DNA of 64,000 bases, taken from the NCBI RefSeq assembly GCF_902712855.1, contig NZ_LR743508.1:620001-684000 (forward strand), read 5' to 3'. The notes under the pieces were generated by a model. The model was not told the origin of the DNA. It worked only from the letters and a program-made list of their open reading frames with translations, and did not search any database. The position numbers and the translations under genes were made by a program. Positions 60,603-64,000 of this stretch are shown in pieces. Source of the stretch: Variovorax paradoxus. GTDB taxonomy: Bacteria > Pseudomonadota > Gammaproteobacteria > Burkholderiales > Burkholderiaceae_C. Within the stretch, counting starts at the first letter, position 1. Each line of letters starts with the position of its first letter.

Positions 60603-62006
60603 TCAAGCGCTCGGAGACACGCTTGCATCCTGCAGGGACAGATCCACGTCCACCGATGCCTGGGAGGCCTGGCTGCCGCGGATCTTGATGATGGAAAGAA
60701 TTCGCCCGGGCGGCCGGTCCGCGCCATGCGGCGCGGGAGACGCATCGAACGCAAACACGTTGTCGAACCATCCGACGACGCCTTCGGCCAGAGGGGAATC
60801 GGCTGCGGCAGCGAGAGCGGCAGGGTCGACAGTGAATAGCGACGTCACGCCTCGGGCCTTGAGTTCCAGCAGCAGGCGCCCGAGGAACCTGTAGCCACGC
60901 TCGGAAAACGCCAACGTGTCGGCAAGGCCGGCGAGCCCGTCCACGACGAGGCGGCGTATCTTCATCTCATCGACCAGGCGCAGCACTTTGTGTCCCATCT
61001 CGTCCATCGATTCATCCTCTTGACCCAGAGGCTCGACGACGAGCGCGCCGGAATCCATTGTGTGTGCGACCCCAAGACCCAGTTCCGCGCCGCCGCGCCG
61101 CAGGTCTCCCACGAGTTCGGTGCATGGCAGGAGCAATCCGGGTGCCTGCGTCGTCGAAGCTGCGGCGAACGCCAGCGCCAGGGTCGTCTTACCCGAGCCA
61201 CTTTGCCCGGTCAACACCGAGGCGCTGCCCGCAAGGACCCCGCCAGCTCGTAGGACGCTGTCCAGTGCGGGCAGCCCGAAGGGAAGCGTGCCGGGCCCGA
61301 GCGTGCCGCTGGAGGCGGGCGGAGGCAGGCTTTCGAGGCGCGGAAAAAACTGGAGCCCGCGCGACGAAATGCAGAAGGTATGCCTGCCCCGGATGATCTG
61401 GCTGCCGCGAAACTTCCTGACCTGAATGCGGCGCTCCGCACGCCAGTGGAAGCCGTAGTCTTCGAACGAGAAGATGCCGTCGACCATCGTCTGCTCGGCG
61501 CTCAACGCATTGCCGTTGCCGCTCGTCAGGATGAGGCAGGTGCACGACAGCGCGCTGACCAGGCTCTGCAGTTCGTGCACGAACTGCCGCACGGAGTCGT
61601 CCGACATCGAGATGGGACCTCCGACAACGAGGCCGTCGATGACCAGCAATCCTGCACGATGGCGGATGAGCTCGCCCTGCAGCAGACCCACCACGGCCTT
61701 GAGGCCGCCCTGCTCGAACTCGCGATAGCCGCTGACATAGAACACCTGCGCGTTGACGTCCTGATGGTCGAAGAAGACCTGTCCCTCCATGTGCTGGAGC
61801 ATGCGCGCGTGCGACTCGGCCAGCATGGTCACGTACAGCGTCCGCGTTTCCCGCCGCGCGAGCGTGTAGGCGATCTGGTTGGCCAGAGTGGTCTTGCCGA
61901 CGCCGGGAGGGCCTTCGAAGATGTAGACGCCGCCCTCGAACAAGCCGCCGTTGAGGATGGTGTCGAGTCCTTCGACGTTGGTGCGCAGTCGTTTCATTCT
62001 TGTCAT
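60603..62006 (-). CDS. KaiC-like RecA-superfamily ATPase with two domains
   Basis: The protein is about 467 residues. Domain 1 carries Walker A EGPPGVGKTTLANQIAYTLARRETRTLYVTMLAES and Walker B AGLLVIDGLVVGG; domain 2 carries Walker A LTGQSGSGKTTLALAFAA and Walker B RRLVVDGLAGLAD. This two-domain layout matches KaiC-type ATPases outside cyanobacteria. The C-terminal autophosphorylation region of true KaiC is not obvious. The start at 62006 (MTRMKRLRTNVEGLDTIL) is tentative; 61997 is the next ATG and both lack strong ribosome sites. Partner receiver at 60140. No KaiA or KaiB is present. Confidence 0.9.
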   Translation of the reverse strand: MTRMKRLRTNVEGLDTILNGGLFEGGVYIFEGPPGVGKTTLANQIAYTLARRETRTLYVTMLAESHARMLQHMEGQVFFDHQDVNAQVFYVSGYREFEQGGLKAVVGLLQGELIRHRAGLLVIDGLVVGGPISMSDDSVRQFVHELQSLVSALSCTCLILTSGNGNALSAEQTMVDGIFSFEDYGFHWRAERRIQVRKFRGSQIIRGRHTFCISSRGLQFFPRLESLPPPASSGTLGPGTLPFGLPALDSVLRAGGVLAGSASVLTGQSGSGKTTLALAFAAASTTQAPGLLLPCTELVGDLRRGGAELGLGVAHTMDSGALVVEPLGQEDESMDEMGHKVLRLVDEMKIRRLVVDGLAGLADTLAFSERGYRFLGRLLLELKARGVTSLFTVDPAALAAAADSPLAEGVVGWFDNVFAFDASPAPHGADRPPGRILSIIKIRGSQASQASVDVDLSLQDASVSPSA

Positions 62007-62430
62007 TACATTGGGCTGAAAGGCGAAGCACAGGCGCGACGCCTTCGGCGTAAGGGCCAGCGCGGCATTGTGCAACCTTTCCCCAGGGGATTCGCCTGCG
62101 GTGGCCCGCGATCGCAAGCGCTGCAGGAAGCGCATTGGCGCCGGCCAGCCCTCGGCCATGGAGACCGCCGCAGCCGCATGGACATCGTCTAAACCACGGG
62201 CGCGTACGAAGACGATCCCGACGTCATCGACAGGACGTTTCCGGGTGATCCCGCGCGCTCGTTCCGGCGCCGGAAGCTGCTGCGGATCGTCGGCGTACCG
62301 GACACCTCGCGGCGCTTCGATCCACAGTACATCCGCCAGCCCAGGGGACGCGTGCGCGTCGGCATCGAAGAGACCGTCAACTCAATCATGCCGTGCCGTG
62401 CCGTGCCCGCGCCGTCCGGCGAAAGCGCGC
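62007..62430. other. Intergenic gap with a possible gene fragment
   Basis: From 62193 to about 62350 the plus strand reads TTGAYEDDPDVIDRTFPGD...RRKLLRIVGVPDTSRRFDPQYIRQPRGRVRVGIEETVNSIM, which looks protein-like but has no start and is preceded by a TAA at 62190-62192. It may be the 3' remnant of a lost gene; I do not recognise it. The rest of the gap shows nothing clear. Confidence 0.4.
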
Positions 62431-63411
62431 CTACCCGGCAATGCGGCCCGCGCTTCCCGCGGTGCGCGCCGGCCCCGCCGTCGCCCGTCCATGGGATGTC
62501 CGCAGTGCATGGCGATAGGCCGTGGGCGAACTCCCGGTGACACGCTTGAACGCGTTGCTGAAAGCGCTCTCCGATGCGTACCCCAGCGTCTGCGCCACCA
62601 CGGCCACGGGCGTGGCCTCTTCGCCGAGCGTGCGTTCGGCCAGGCGCATGCGCCACTCGGTCAGGTAGGTCAGCGGCGCGACTCCGGCGGAGGCCTTGAA
62701 GTGAAGAGCGAAAGTGGTGCGCGACATCGCGCAGGCGCTTGCCAGATCCTCGAGGTGCCAGGCGCGCGCAGGATCGTCATGCATCAACCGGAGGGCCGGG
62801 GCGATGCGGGGGTCGCTCAACGCCCGCAGCCATCCGGCGGCAAGAGGTTCCGCGTTCTTCAGGTGTGCGCGCAGGATCTGCACGAACAGCAGCTGCGAGA
62901 GCTGCGCGGAGGCCACCTGCGCGCCCGGCTCCGCCCCGGCCCGCTCCTGCACGAGCTGGTCGAGCAGCCAGCGGAACACCGGGGCCTGCGGCGCGGCGGC
63001 GCGGATGTGGATCCACGGCGGAAGCGCGTTCAGCAGCAGCGGCCCGCTCACCGGGTCGAGCAGCACGTGGCCGCCGATGTGCGCGAACTCGCTGCCGTCG
63101 CCCAGTCGCGCCGACGACCGGCCGGCGCCCGAGAAGAGTTCCATGGCATCGACCGGCTCGACATCGGGGCCGCTCGACAGCACCGACCACCGGGGCGCCG
63201 ACAGCAGCCCCACGTCGCCGGTGTCGAAGCGCACCGGCTCCGGCTCGCCTTCGAGCCGAACCCAGCAACCCCCGTGCACGACGGCAAAGAACTTGATCTT
63301 GTCGGGCGCCGGGAACCGGATCGCCCATTCGCCGCTGGCGGTGAAGCCGCCCGTCAGCAGGCTGCAGGCCTGCGTCAGGCGAAGGATGTCGGAGAACGGA
63401 TCGGCACTCAT
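62431..63411 (-). CDS. AraC-family transcriptional regulator (cupin_6 type)
   Basis: The protein is about 326 residues. The N-terminal sensor (MSADPFSDILRLTQACSLLTGGFTASGEWAIRFPAPDKIKFFAVVHGGCWVRLEGEPEPVRFDTGDVGLLSAP) is a cupin_6 domain. The C-terminal part (MHDDPARAWHLEDLASACAMSRTTFALHFKASAGVAPLTYLTEWRMRLAERTLGEEATPVAVVAQTLGYASESAFSNAFKRVTGSSPTAYR) holds the two AraC helix-turn-helix motifs. The start at 63411 matches the family opening; 63450 is an alternative. It diverges from the epimerase at 63572, which members of this group often control. Confidence 0.92.
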   Translation of the reverse strand: MSADPFSDILRLTQACSLLTGGFTASGEWAIRFPAPDKIKFFAVVHGGCWVRLEGEPEPVRFDTGDVGLLSAPRWSVLSSGPDVEPVDAMELFSGAGRSSARLGDGSEFAHIGGHVLLDPVSGPLLLNALPPWIHIRAAAPQAPVFRWLLDQLVQERAGAEPGAQVASAQLSQLLFVQILRAHLKNAEPLAAGWLRALSDPRIAPALRLMHDDPARAWHLEDLASACAMSRTTFALHFKASAGVAPLTYLTEWRMRLAERTLGEEATPVAVVAQTLGYASESAFSNAFKRVTGSSPTAYRHALRTSHGRATAGPARTAGSAGRIAG

Positions 63412-63571
63412 TTCCGGACTATCGCGCAAGCAAGGCGGACTTTCAAGCATTCACAGTACGGCGCCTCGCTCATATCGTTGGGCCCGGTCCTGACAGCGGT
63501 CGTTATGCAGACGGCCAGCCGCCAGGTCGGGAAGTTCAACGCAGTTGGCGCAGGACGCCAGGGGAATACAC

Positions 63572-64000
63572 ATGAGTCAAGAGTTGGTGCTGGTCACCGG
63601 AGGCACTGGGTTCATCGCGCAGCATTGCATCCTTGCGCTGCTGAGCCAGGGCTACCAGGTCCGCACGACGGTGCGGTCGCTCGCCAGGGAGGCGGAGGTT
63701 CGCGACAACCTCGGGACTGGAGGCGCGCAACCGCGCGCGCGCCTGTCGTTCGTGGTCGCGGACCTGGGCTCGGATGCCGGCTGGGCAGAGGCCGCCGGCG
63801 GATGCCGCTACGTGATCCACGGCGCTTCGCCGACGCCCTCCGGCACGTACGCCACCGAAGAGGACTGGGTCCGTCCCGCGGTCGACGGCAACCTGCGCGT
63901 GCTGCGCGCGGCGCGCGATGCAGGGGTTGCGCGTGTGGTGCTCACTTCCGCATTCGGCGCGGTGGGCGTTGGCCACAAGCCCATGAACCGGCCCTTCAAC
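63572..64000 (+). CDS. NAD-dependent epimerase/dehydratase-type SDR, 3' truncated
   Basis: The visible 143 residues start MSQELVLVTGGTGFIAQHCILALLSQGYQVRTTVRSLAREAEVRDNL, with the extended-SDR cofactor motif TGGTGFIA. RARLSFVVADLGSDAGWAEAAGGCRYVIHGASPTPS matches the dihydroflavonol-4-reductase-like group, and VVLTSAFGAVG is the segment that supplies the catalytic Ser. The gene runs off the window end, before the YxxxK motif. A GGGGAA ribosome site precedes the ATG. The AraC regulator upstream is its likely controller. Confidence 0.92.
   Translation, partial: MSQELVLVTGGTGFIAQHCILALLSQGYQVRTTVRSLAREAEVRDNLGTGGAQPRARLSFVVADLGSDAGWAEAAGGCRYVIHGASPTPSGTYATEEDWVRPAVDGNLRVLRAARDAGVARVVLTSAFGAVGVGHKPMNRPFN

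Noticed and set aside
60603..62006. A circadian oscillator
   Set aside because: A KaiC-like ATPase alone without KaiA or KaiB is not evidence for a clock.

Overview
The window reads as high-GC betaproteobacterial DNA. The Comamonadaceae, and Variovorax in particular, fit best: five orphan Bug/TctC-type periplasmic binding proteins, an acnD/prpF-type methylcitrate cluster, ScfR-, GntR- and LysR-type regulators, and an FNR-controlled hemN/usp block. This placement rests on gene content and protein style only, because no search was possible.

The central feature is the replication and partition region of a secondary replicon (chromid or megaplasmid), about 14.4 to 22.0 kb. It holds a Rep_3-type initiator, iteron-like repeats with a 22-bp period, a ParA with an N-terminal helix-turn-helix, a ParB with the CTP-binding arginine patch, and five near-perfect copies of a 17-19 bp palindrome (TGGAAACCNGGTTTCCA) that are very probably parS. 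A tyrosine recombinase and a 77-residue companion gene lie beside it, with a 28-bp dif-like inverted repeat upstream.

Left of the origin (0-14.4 kb) are a truncated Bug protein, a lipoprotein-like metallo-hydrolase, an NAD-dependent dehydrogenase, a solitary PBP2 with a pentapeptide-repeat protein, and the propionate cluster. In the propionate cluster an ScfR-type regulator faces thioesterase-prpC-Bug-acnD-prpF across an operator-rich gap. No prpB is present. A YrdC-domain protein closes this part.

Right of the origin (22.7-37.5 kb) are catabolic modules. The first is an amino-acid binding protein with a class II aldolase and a divergent LysR. The second is a five-gene minus-strand operon (CoA-transferase, crotonase, quinone oxidoreductase, Bug, GntR). 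It diverges from GntR-Bug-MmgE/PrpD-binding protein-metallo-hydrolase, which is followed by an enolase-superfamily enzyme. The substrates are not evident.

From 37.6 to 45.9 kb lies a redox-responsive block: two UspA proteins, HemN, an isolated OTCase-like N-domain without its catalytic motif, an FNR-type regulator with non-canonical cysteines, a hybrid kinase/OmpR-regulator pair and a fatty-acid desaturase. Four FNR boxes sit 41-76 bp from start codons.

The right end (45.9-64 kb) holds an SDR/Bug pair, an Lrp regulator with a 271-bp MITE in its promoter, a 1202-residue fused indolepyruvate ferredoxin oxidoreductase, an MFS exporter with LysR, an alpha/beta hydrolase, a frameshifted SnoaL-like gene, a MATE exporter with LysR, a lipoprotein, a small Ala/Gly-rich membrane protein, a KaiC-like double ATPase with a receiver protein, and an AraC regulator facing a truncated NAD-dependent epimerase.
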